Below, piece by piece: positions 1 to 5,118 of a stretch of 5,126 nt of DNA (position 1 is the stretch's first letter; each line of letters opens with the position of its first letter). The notes below the pieces were generated by a model, which worked only from the letters and a program-made list of their open reading frames with translations, made no database searches and was not told the DNA's origin. The stretch comes from Clostridiales bacterium. GTDB lineage: Bacteria > Bacillota > Clostridia > Christensenellales > DUVY01. Position numbers and translations under genes: made by a program. The stretch spans positions 1 to 5,126 of the forward strand of contig JAITNT010000104.1 in NCBI GenBank assembly GCA_031290295.1, in the 5' to 3' direction.

Positions 1-46
1 CGTGCAGGCTTTTTAAGCCCGACTTTATATCGTCTAATTCTAACAT
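1..46 (-). CDS. prfB: Peptide chain release factor 2, N-terminal fragment (runs off the left edge)
   Basis: Fifteen codons are visible, reading MLELDDIKSGLKSLH, with no stop before the edge. The opening resembles the N-terminus of bacterial release factor 2, which recognises UGA and UAA stop codons and triggers peptide release on the ribosome. prfB directly after secA is a common Bacillota arrangement, and that context supports the call more than the short peptide does. The ATG overlaps the secA stop in the string TAATG, so translation is probably coupled. A GGAG at 57-60, inside the end of secA and about 10 nt upstream, can serve as its ribosome binding site. Many prfB genes need a programmed +1 frameshift near codon 25; that site would lie outside the window and cannot be judged here. 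Confidence 0.75.
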   Translation of the reverse strand, partial: MLELDDIKSGLKSLH

Positions 47-2748
47 TATTGATCCGCTCCGCAGCAATTCTTGTATTTTTTTCCGCTGCCGCACGGGCAG
101 GGGTCGTTGCGCCCGACGGATTTGTCTACGGTGACGGGGGCGGGCTTTACCGGCCCGGCGTGACCGGAGCCGCGGCCCGTAGTAGTTACCTGAACCTTGG
201 GTCCCTCGCTGCGCGCGGGCGCTTGCTCGATATTGATACGCATCATAATCTGTACGGTATGCTCGCGTATACGCTCGATCATGTCGTCAAACATCTCGAA
301 GCCTTCCTGCTTGTAGGCGATTACGGGGTCGTGCTGACCGTAGGCTCTTAAGCCGATACCGCCGCGCAAAACGTCCATGGAGTCGATGTGCTCCATCCAT
401 TTCATATCTACTACCTTGAGCAGGATTACGCGCTCGATATCGTCGAAGTTAACGCCCATTTCCGCGGCAGAAGCGCGCCTGCCCTCGTAGTGCGTGCGCA
501 TGGCGTTATTGAGGTTCTCTTTGATTTCCTCGATATCCCAAATCTTCAGGCGGTCCGCGGTAAGGAAGGACGTGTCGCCCGGCAGTAAATACCGCTCGAT
601 ATCGGTATTAAAGCCCGCTATATCCCAGTCCTTATAGTCCACGGCGGGGTCCGCGTAATCGGAAACGACCTTTTCGACGGCGGACGCGAACATGTCCATG
701 ATTTCGCCCGTGACGCTCTCACCGGTCAAAACCTTGTTGCGCTGCGTGTAAATAATTTCACGCTGCTTGTTCATAACGTCGTCGTATTCGAGAACGTGCT
801 TTCTTATGCCGAAGTTGCGTCCCTCGATGTTACGCTGCGCGTTCTCGATTTGACGCGTGAGTATTCCTAAGGAAAGCGGCGTGTCGTCGTCCACGTGCAG
901 GGCGTCGGCAATTTTTTTCATTCTGTCGCCGCCGAACAGCCTGACTACGTCGTCCTCCATGGACAGATAAAAAATCGACGAGCCTATATCGCCCTGCCGC
1001 CCGGCGCGTCCGCGCAGCTGATTGTCTATACGGCGGGATTCGTGTCTTTCGGTACCGATAATTCTGAGACCGCCGACCTCGATTACCTTTTGCTTTTCTT
1101 CCTCTACTATAAGCTTAAACGCCTCGAATTGCTTTTTGTATTCCTCCTTGGCTTTCAGCTCGTCGGGGTCCTCGGTAGGCAAAAAGCTCGTCGCCGCCGC
1201 TAAATGCTCGTCGCTGTAACCCATATCGCGCATACGCTTCTTGGAAAGCGCCTCCGCGTTGCCGCCGAGCAAAATATCGGTGCCGCGCCCCGCCATGTTG
1301 GTGGCTATCGTAACGGCGCCTTTTCGTCCTGCCTGCGCTATAATCTCCGCCTCGCGCGCGTGGTTCTTGGCGTTCAAAACATTGTGCGGTATGCGCTGCT
1401 TGTCCAGCAGGTTGGATATTTCCTCGCTCTTTTCTACCGTTACGGTACCTATAAGCACGGGCTGTCCGCGTTCGTAGCATTCCTTGGCGTCCTCTACAAC
1501 GGAGCGCAGTTTGCCGTCCATCGTCGTATAAACCTGATCGTTCTCGTCCACGCGGATCATGGGCATATTCGTAGGAATTACGACGACGTCCAAATTATAG
1601 ATAGCGTTAAACTCGGCCTCCTCGGTCTTGGCAGTACCCGTCATACCGGCGAGCTTGGTGTAAAGCCGGAAGAAATTCTGAAAGGTAATAGTCGCCATGG
1701 TTTTGTTTTCGTTCTGAATGCGGACGTTTTCTTTGGCTTCGATAGCCTGATGCAAGCCGTCCGAATACCGTCTGCCTATCATTAAGCGTCCCGTGAACTC
1801 GTCGACGATAATTACCTCGCCGTCGTTGATGATATAGTCGTTGTCGCGCTTCATAATCTTATGCGCGCGGATCGCGTTATTTATATAATGGTTAAGCTCT
1901 ACGTTGTCGGTATCGGAAAGATTGCCTACCCCGAAATATTTCTCCGCTTTTTCTACGCCGGTTTCGGTAAGGTGGACGGTTTTTTTCTTCTCGTCGATTT
2001 CGACGTCCTCTTCGCGCAGGTACTTGGCGAACTTGTTGGCGTTGACGTACATATCGCTGCTCTTGTCGCCTCTGCCGCTGATAATCAGCGGGGTGCGCGC
2101 TTCGTCGATCAAAATAGAGTCAACCTCGTCGACGATGGCGAATTTGAGCGGTCTTAAAACCATGTCCTGCTTGTGTACGACCATGTTGTCGCGCAGATAG
2201 TCGAACCCCAGCTCGTTATTGGTGCAATAGGTTATATCGCATTGATAGGCGCGGCGTTTGACCTCGTTATTCATGCCCGCGATAGAAATGCCCACGCTCA
2301 TGCCCATGAACTTGAAAACCTTGCCCATCCACTCCGCCTGAAACTTGGCGAGGTAGTCGTTTACGGTAACGACGTGCACGCCTATGTTCGCAAGCGCGTT
2401 AAGGTAGCAAGGCAGTACGGCGACGAGCGTTTTGCCCTCGCCCGTGCGCATCTCCGCGATTCTGCCCTGATGCAGGGTTATGCCGCCTAACAGCTGCACA
2501 TAGAACGGACGCATTCCGAGAACGCGCCAGCACGCCTCGCGCATAGCCGCGAACGCTTCCGGGAGCAGCATGTCAAGCGTGTCGCCTTCCGCAAAGCGCG
2601 CCTTGAGTATCGCGGTCGTGCCCTGCAGCTCCGCGTCGGTCAACGCGTCAAACCGGTCGCTTAACGCATCGACCTTGTCCGCGATAACCTCGATCTTACG
2701 CAGCGCGCGCTTGTTGTCTCTCTCGCCAAGCCATTTGATTAATCCCAT
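46..2748 (-). CDS. secA: Preprotein translocase ATPase SecA (900 aa, complete)
   Basis: SecA is the cytoplasmic and membrane-associated ATPase that pushes unfolded preproteins through the SecYEG channel. The whole family architecture is present. Motor domain 1 has the Q/Walker A region with GEGKT at residues 103-107 and the Walker B-like DEVD at 207-210, followed by IDEARTPLIISG. Motor domain 2 has TNMAGRGTD (about 483-491) and RGRAGRQGD (579-587). It is interrupted at about 500-557 by a charged insertion like those of clostridial and E. coli SecA, which B. subtilis SecA lacks. The helical scaffold and wing domains follow. A variable linker (about 841-876) leads to the zinc knuckle C884-P-C886 ... 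C895-C896 that binds SecB or ribosomes in other species. The ATG at 2748 is chosen because AGAGG lies 5 nt upstream and MGLIKWLGERDNKR matches usual SecA N-termini; a TTG 13 codons upstream is in frame but lacks support. It overlaps prfB by one base. Confidence 0.98.
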   Translation of the reverse strand: MGLIKWLGERDNKRALRKIEVIADKVDALSDRFDALTDAELQGTTAILKARFAEGDTLDMLLPEAFAAMREACWRVLGMRPFYVQLLGGITLHQGRIAEMRTGEGKTLVAVLPCYLNALANIGVHVVTVNDYLAKFQAEWMGKVFKFMGMSVGISIAGMNNEVKRRAYQCDITYCTNNELGFDYLRDNMVVHKQDMVLRPLKFAIVDEVDSILIDEARTPLIISGRGDKSSDMYVNANKFAKYLREEDVEIDEKKKTVHLTETGVEKAEKYFGVGNLSDTDNVELNHYINNAIRAHKIMKRDNDYIINDGEVIIVDEFTGRLMIGRRYSDGLHQAIEAKENVRIQNENKTMATITFQNFFRLYTKLAGMTGTAKTEEAEFNAIYNLDVVVIPTNMPMIRVDENDQVYTTMDGKLRSVVEDAKECYERGQPVLIGTVTVEKSEEISNLLDKQRIPHNVLNAKNHAREAEIIAQAGRKGAVTIATNMAGRGTDILLGGNAEALSKKRMRDMGYSDEHLAAATSFLPTEDPDELKAKEEYKKQFEAFKLIVEEEKQKVIEVGGLRIIGTERHESRRIDNQLRGRAGRQGDIGSSIFYLSMEDDVVRLFGGDRMKKIADALHVDDDTPLSLGILTRQIENAQRNIEGRNFGIRKHVLEYDDVMNKQREIIYTQRNKVLTGESVTGEIMDMFASAVEKVVSDYADPAVDYKDWDIAGFNTDIERYLLPGDTSFLTADRLKIWDIEEIKENLNNAMRTHYEGRRASAAEMGVNFDDIERVILLKVVDMKWMEHIDSMDVLRGGIGLRAYGQHDPVIAYKQEGFEMFDDMIERIREHTVQIMMRINIEQAPARSEGPKVQVTTTGRGSGHAGPVKPAPVTVDKSVGRNDPCPCGSGKKYKNCCGADQ
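57..60 (-). promoter_or_regulatory. Probable ribosome binding site of prfB, inside the secA 3' end
   Basis: The minus strand reads GGAG here, encoded within the last codons of secA, 10 nt before the prfB ATG. With the TAATG stop/start overlap this suggests that ribosomes finishing SecA reinitiate on prfB. Confidence 0.5.
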
Positions 2749-2752
2749 ATTT

Positions 2753-2758
2753 ACCTCT
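2753..2758 (-). promoter_or_regulatory. Ribosome binding site of secA
   Basis: The minus strand reads AGAGGT, followed after a short A/T spacer by the ATG at 2748. The spacing from the last G to the ATG is 5 nt, slightly short but usable. This site selects the 900-residue start over the in-frame TTG at 2787. No sigma-A promoter is convincing in the 65-bp spacer to the upstream gene, so secA is probably co-transcribed with it. Confidence 0.7.
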
Positions 2759-2813
2759 ATAATTTTGTTTATGTATTCCGCCCGCAAAGCATTATCGGGT
2801 CAAGGTCCGTTTA

Positions 2814-3377
2814 TTATTTGCCCTTTGCCGTTTCCTCATCGTAGCGGCTCGCAAGTATGCGCGCGCGCATATCCGCCTCCGCGCCCTCGGGCAGCCCGCT
2901 TCGCGCGAAAATCATTAGACGGTTTTTTTTGGTTTTAAGCACAAAGTGTCTTTTGCCGCCGACCGCCGCCGACAGCTCCGTCCATGAAGTGAAGCTCCTT
3001 ACCCCGTCGGAATCCGTACGGTGTACACCGCGCTCGTTGTACTCGTAATCCGCGGCGTCGAAGTAGTTAGGCTCGCGGCGTCCGAGCATAAGACCGCCGA
3101 TAAACGAGGCGGCAAGCATCAGTACGGCGTACAGCGCCACCGCCATAAGCCCCGCGAGGCTTGCGCCGAACAGCGTGGCCGTAATCGCCCATTCGGCTTC
3201 GAGAGCCGTTTCGATCGCGATCACGGCAAGCGTAACCGCCGACAGTCCCAACGCGCACGCCGCAAGTATCAGTATACTCTTAAGTACCGCTCTCATCCGC
3301 ACCGCGAACAATATTCCCCGCGTAACCGCAACGCTAAACCTCTCGGGCGTATGCACGCTAATCTGCAATTCTTCCAC
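2814..3377 (-). CDS. Small membrane protein, YcxB-like (187 aa, function unknown)
   Basis: No precise function can be given. The layout matches YcxB-like proteins: a short N-terminal strand-helix (EELQISVHTPERF), a hydrophobic segment at about residues 31-56, and a second long hydrophobic stretch at about 64-98 that could be one or two membrane passes. A soluble C-terminal domain (about 100-187) follows. In it, a tyrosine/glycine motif (YEYNERGVHR), then SWTELSAAV, then HFVLKTKKNRLMIFARSGLPEGAE resembles the YcxB C-terminal beta-rich domain. The length is normal for the family. The start is a GTG at 3377 with no Shine-Dalgarno. It is kept because the N-terminal strand fits the family and a strong promoter ends only 8 nt upstream. 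The ATG at residue 28 (3296) would lose that region and has only a distant GGGGA. secA follows 65 bp downstream, probably on the same transcript; any link to secretion is guesswork. Confidence 0.72.
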   Translation of the reverse strand: MEELQISVHTPERFSVAVTRGILFAVRMRAVLKSILILAACALGLSAVTLAVIAIETALEAEWAITATLFGASLAGLMAVALYAVLMLAASFIGGLMLGRREPNYFDAADYEYNERGVHRTDSDGVRSFTSWTELSAAVGGKRHFVLKTKKNRLMIFARSGLPEGAEADMRARILASRYDEETAKGK

Positions 3378-3385
3378 AAATGAAA

Positions 3386-3414
3386 ATTATACCACAAAAA
3401 TCGGACGACGGCAA
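3386..3414 (-). promoter_or_regulatory. Sigma-A promoter for the YcxB-like gene / secA / prfB
   Basis: On the minus strand there is TTGCCG (3414-3409, 4 of 6 to the -35 consensus), a 17-nt spacer, and a perfect TATAAT (3391-3386) preceded by TGG, giving an extended -10 (TGnTATAAT). The predicted start of transcription, about 7 nt downstream, falls near 3379-3381, almost on the GTG start at 3377. The resulting mRNA would be leaderless or nearly so. A second TATAAT on the same strand at 3423-3418 lacks a -35 box. Confidence 0.75.
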
Positions 3415-3470
3415 GTAATTATACGACGGGAACGGGCAAACTGCGTTTTTTGTTTATTGTAAATATTGAG

Positions 3471-3700
3471 GGGAAAGGACAAGAGGGCAAGAGGACAAGA
3501 GAATTGTATGGGGCGATGAAAGCGGCGAAGAGATGTTTCGACTGCGCTCAACATGACATGGATAAAGTGAATTAGTATTCGGTACGGGTGGCACGGGCAT
3601 GGATAGGGTTTTGATTGTATTGAGTACGGAAGAACAAGGTGAACCCGTATTGCAGCGAGCGCAAGCGAGCGGAATGACCACGCGAATAACGTGCTACGGT
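3471..3700. repeat. Mosaic of dispersed-repeat sequence in the ispE-distal gap
   Basis: I see no gene in this stretch. It is built of purine-rich tracts (GGGCAAGAGGACAAG at 3485-3499) and short modules that recur in the other gap of the window: GGTACGGGTG (3581-3590, again at 4924-4933) and GGATAGGGTT followed by GATTGTAT (3601 onward, again at 4903). It also contains a segment whose minus-strand translation reads CHVERSRNIS (3529-3558), and a GC-rich direct repeat, GCGAGCG-CAA-GCGAGCG, near 3656-3671. Weak open frames across it on the minus strand have no start-site support and cross the repeat boundaries, so they are not called. It is best read as accumulated non-coding mobile or repeat debris. 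Confidence 0.6.
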
Positions 3701-3713
3701 ACACACCCGGATA

Positions 3714-3733
3714 GACTAAACCTCTTTTTAGTC
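3714..3733. repeat. Short A/T hairpin flanking the structured block
   Basis: GACTAAA (3714-3720) and TTTAGTC (3727-3733) form a perfect 7-bp stem around the 6-nt loop CCTCTT. It abuts structured unit A. Neither strand has a run of T residues directly after the stem, so it is not called a terminator. Confidence 0.5.
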
Positions 3734-3800
3734 CGACTGAATCGGATTAAGCAAGCAAGGCGGTAACGCCGAAGCGCAGCGCCGATTCACGCTTGGTCGG
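3733..3800. repeat. Structured inverted-repeat unit A
   Basis: This unit has nested pairings. CCGAC (3733-3737) pairs with GTCGG (3796-3800). TGAATCGG (3738-3745) pairs with CCGATTCA (3782-3789), leaving a 6-nt bulge (CGCTTG, 3790-3795) on the 3' side only. Inside is a third hairpin, GGCG-GTAA-CGCC (3759-3770), with a GNRA-type tetraloop. ATTAAGC (3746-3752) follows the second arm as a presumed unpaired conserved box. The same plan recurs in unit B. It may be a REP- or MITE-like palindromic element or a small structured RNA; the orientation is unknown. On the minus strand it lies downstream of ispE. Confidence 0.65.
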
Positions 3801-3806
3801 CAAAAG

Positions 3807-3882
3807 TCCGCCCGAATGCGATTAAGCGAGACGAAGCCGCCGCTAAGGCGGCGGAGCGAGCGCGCATTCGCGTCTGGGCGGA
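3807..3882. repeat. Structured inverted-repeat unit B (second copy)
   Basis: The plan is that of unit A. TCCGCC (3807-3812) pairs with GGCGGA (3877-3882). CGAATGCG (3813-3820) pairs with CGCATTCG (3863-3870), again with a 6-nt 3'-side bulge (CGTCTG, 3871-3876). ATTAAGC (3821-3827) follows the second arm as in unit A. The inner hairpin is larger: CCGCCGC (3837-3843), TAAG loop, GCGGCGG (3848-3854). The arm sequences differ from unit A but remain fully paired. A further copy of the 3' motif ATTCACGCTTGG lies just outside, at 3885-3896, and ends in GGGCGG (to 3900), which could pair with the same 5' arm. Confidence 0.65.
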
Positions 3883-3928
3883 TTATTCACGCTTGGGCGG
3901 TATCGTTTGGTCGGCTTTCATCGCTCCG

Positions 3929-4780
3929 TCACACCGTTTCCGTCTTGATAAGTCCCGTTACGCCGCGCGCAAGCAGCTCCCGGTGCGCCGCGTCACGGGA
4001 CGCCGAATCGTAAAAAACCGCGATGCACGCGGAACCGCTGCCCGTCATAACCGCGTCGCCGGTGACCGAGCGTAAAAGCGCAAGGTTGCGCGCTATTTGC
4101 GGATTAAGCGTACACGCCGGCAAATAAAGGTCGTTATGCAACAGCCCGCCGACGGGCTTACGGTAGGTCAAGGCGGCAAGCAGCTTATCGTTGCCGCGCG
4201 GGTCGTATGCGCGGACGCCGCTTGTTGCGGCAAGCGTATCGTACGCGCGGTAGCAGTCGCGGGCGCCGACGCCGTTTTTTTCGGGCAATATTATGAGGAA
4301 CAGCTCCGCGCTTCCGTACGGTTCAAGCTTTTCGCCGGTGCCGGTTACGCGCTTGAAACCGCCAGAAAGCATAAAGGGCACGTCGCTGCCGCACCTCCGC
4401 GCCAGCATCCTGAGGACGGGCGAGGACTCGGAAACGCCGTTCATGCAGGCAAGCCCTCTAAGCACGCCCGCGGCGTCCGCGGACGAGCCGCCTAGACCCG
4501 CGCTCAAGGGGATATTTTTGACGATTTTGATATCCGCGCCGTTAAAAGCAAATTTTTTGGCGAACAGCTCCGCCGCGCGGTACGCCGTATTGTTTACGCC
4601 GTCAAGCCCGTCCGCGTATTCGCCCGAGAAGCGAACCGTTATTCCGTCCGCGCGCGTAATACTCAGCTCGTCGAAAATTCCGGCCGACGCCATGAGGCTG
4701 TCCAGCTCGTGCATTCCCTCCGGATTAACCCCGACGATACGCAATGACAAATTAACCTTAGCCGCAACCCTGATATCCAT
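3929..4780 (-). CDS. ispE: 4-diphosphocytidyl-2-C-methyl-D-erythritol kinase (283 aa, complete)
   Basis: IspE is the cytoplasmic GHMP-family kinase that uses ATP to phosphorylate the 2-hydroxyl of CDP-methylerythritol, the fourth step of the MEP route to isoprenoids. The N-terminal AAKVNLSL contains the substrate-site lysine (K8, equivalent to K10 in E. coli). NPEGMHELDSLM (19-30) is the family's substrate loop. PLSAGLGGSSADAAG (91-105) is the ATP phosphate-binding GHMP motif. GSDVPF holds the likely catalytic D133 (E. coli D141). LLHNDL (213-218) and MTGSGSA (245-251, motif 3) complete the set. The length is typical. The ATG start is fixed by the usual MxxxAxAKVNL opening; it has no well-placed Shine-Dalgarno (GGAG is 13 nt away) but a -10-like TATACT lies 7 nt upstream. 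One oddity: the tyrosine before H24, which stacks on cytosine in E. coli, is methionine here (M23). No clear terminator follows it. Confidence 0.95.
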   Translation of the reverse strand: MDIRVAAKVNLSLRIVGVNPEGMHELDSLMASAGIFDELSITRADGITVRFSGEYADGLDGVNNTAYRAAELFAKKFAFNGADIKIVKNIPLSAGLGGSSADAAGVLRGLACMNGVSESSPVLRMLARRCGSDVPFMLSGGFKRVTGTGEKLEPYGSAELFLIILPEKNGVGARDCYRAYDTLAATSGVRAYDPRGNDKLLAALTYRKPVGGLLHNDLYLPACTLNPQIARNLALLRSVTGDAVMTGSGSACIAVFYDSASRDAAHRELLARGVTGLIKTETV

Positions 4781-4787
4781 AGCGTTA

Positions 4788-4793
4788 AGTATA
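4788..4793 (-). promoter_or_regulatory. Probable -10 box of the ispE promoter
   Basis: The minus strand reads TATACT (5 of 6 to consensus), ending 7 nt before the ispE ATG, so transcription would begin at or next to the start codon. At 17-nt spacing the -35 position reads TTTCTA (4816-4811), only 3 of 6. The palindrome AGAAAA-TG-TTTTCT (4812-4825) overlaps that position. Confidence 0.5.
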
Positions 4794-4811
4794 CTCCGTT
4801 TCCGCGCAAAT

Positions 4812-4825
4812 AGAAAATGTTTTCT
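4812..4825. promoter_or_regulatory. Possible operator palindrome upstream of ispE
   Basis: AGAAAA and TTTTCT are perfect 6-nt inverted arms around a 2-nt centre. The site covers the expected -35 position of the ispE promoter, where a dimeric repressor or activator could bind. A/T-rich palindromes of this size also arise by chance, so the regulatory role is an inference. Confidence 0.3.
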
Positions 4826-4842
4826 CCTTAAAAATATGGGGG

Positions 4843-4857
4843 GGGCAAGAGGACAAG
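4843..4857 (+). repeat. Purine-rich 15-mer, second exact copy
   Basis: GGGCAAGAGGACAAG is identical to 3485-3499 in the other gap. A shortened relative, AGGGCAAGAGAATG, lies at about 4989-5001, followed in both gaps by GCGGCGAAGA. It directly follows a run of eight G residues (4838-4845, overlapping its first bases). Confidence 0.7.
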
Positions 4858-4902
4858 TTAAAACCGGATTGTCACAGCGCGCGAGCGCGCCTCGCTAAGG
4901 AC
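4851..4902 (+). repeat. Dispersed ~50-bp repeat, copy 1
   Basis: This copy aligns with 5031-5080 in the same orientation. The first 25 positions, beginning GGACAAGTT, match at 21 sites, and the end (CCTCGC ... GAC) also aligns. The middle differs: here it reads GCGC-GCGA-GCGC, a small hairpin with a GNRA-like loop. No coding capacity is evident. Confidence 0.7.
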
Positions 4903-4933
4903 GGATAGGGTTGATTGTATATGGGTACGGGTG
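4903..4933 (+). repeat. GGATAGGGTT module, shared with the other gap
   Basis: GGATAGGGTT, GATTGTAT and a following GTACGG occur in the same order here and at 3601-3629, with a 2-nt indel between the first two blocks. GGTACGGGTG at 4924-4933 also occurs at 3581-3590. The shared order shows the two gaps carry relatives of the same composite repeat. Confidence 0.6.
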
Positions 4934-4955
4934 AACGAACAGCGGTTGTCCGTAA

Positions 4956-4977
4956 GGGCGACCCTGTGCGGTCGCCC
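4956..4977. repeat. Perfect 8-bp GC hairpin
   Basis: GGGCGACC (4956-4963) and GGTCGCCC (4970-4977) enclose the loop CTGTGC. There is no T-run on either side, so an intrinsic terminator is unlikely. It sits between the two copies of the ~50-bp repeat and looks like part of the composite dispersed repeat. Confidence 0.65.
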
Positions 4978-5030
4978 GCATGGAAAGAGGGCAAGAGAAT
5001 GATTGGTAAGCGGCGAAGAAAGGGGAAAGC

Positions 5031-5080
5031 GGACAAGTTTGAACTGGATTGCCACGTCGCTTACGCTCCTCGCAATAGAC
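5031..5080 (+). repeat. Dispersed ~50-bp repeat, copy 2
   Basis: A diverged direct copy of 4851-4902. Its minus-strand translation contains CEERKRRGNP, the sort of short peptide that recurs as false open frames in genomes rich in this kind of intergenic repeat. It ends just before the promoter of the rightward gene. Confidence 0.7.
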
Positions 5081-5083
5081 TTG

Positions 5084-5112
5084 TTGCAAAACCTCTTCAA
5101 GTATGATATAAT
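5084..5112 (+). promoter_or_regulatory. Sigma-A promoter of the rightward gene
   Basis: TTGCAA (5084-5089, 4 of 6), a 17-nt spacer and a perfect TATAAT (5107-5112) with upstream TGA giving an extended -10. The predicted transcription start is close to 5119, which is the A of an ATG. It is divergent from ispE. Confidence 0.75.
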
Positions 5113-5118
5113 AGAGGT

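Noticed and set aside
6..20. GGCTT/AAGCC hairpin with three-base loop near the left edge
   Set aside because: It lies inside the prfB coding start and is short; a terminator here makes no sense.
2749..2787. In-frame TTG start adding 13 residues to SecA
   Set aside because: The extension does not resemble SecA N-termini, and the ATG at 2748 has AGAGG just upstream.
2769..2803. TTGACC (2803-2798) as the -35 of a separate secA promoter, and an 8-codon micro-ORF from the ATG at 2792
   Set aside because: At 16-18 nt spacing the -10 position reads CGGAAT or similar, and the closest A/T-rich hexamer is 22 nt away. The micro-ORF has no ribosome binding site.
3418..3423. Second TATAAT on the minus strand upstream of the YcxB-like gene
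   Set aside because: At 16-18 nt spacing there is no -35 resembling TTGACA, and TTTGCC is only 11 nt away. The extended -10 at 3391-3386 is far better.
3387..3704. Minus-strand open frames of 75-105 codons in the gap
   Set aside because: They are composed of dispersed-repeat modules, have no credible start signals, and include the CHVERSRNIS false-ORF signature.
3714..3882. Intrinsic terminator for ispE within the structured block
   Set aside because: On the minus strand the stems are followed by ACTTTTG or ACTAAAAAG rather than a T-run, so termination is not supported.
4824..4829. Perfect Shine-Dalgarno AAGGAG on the minus strand upstream of ispE
   Set aside because: No ATG, GTG or TTG lies 5-10 nt downstream, and it is 43 nt from the ispE start. 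It overlaps the palindrome and is probably fortuitous.
4858..5106. Open frames on both strands across the right-hand gap
   Set aside because: They run through two repeat copies and a hairpin, overlap each other, and have no ribosome binding sites or protein-like composition.
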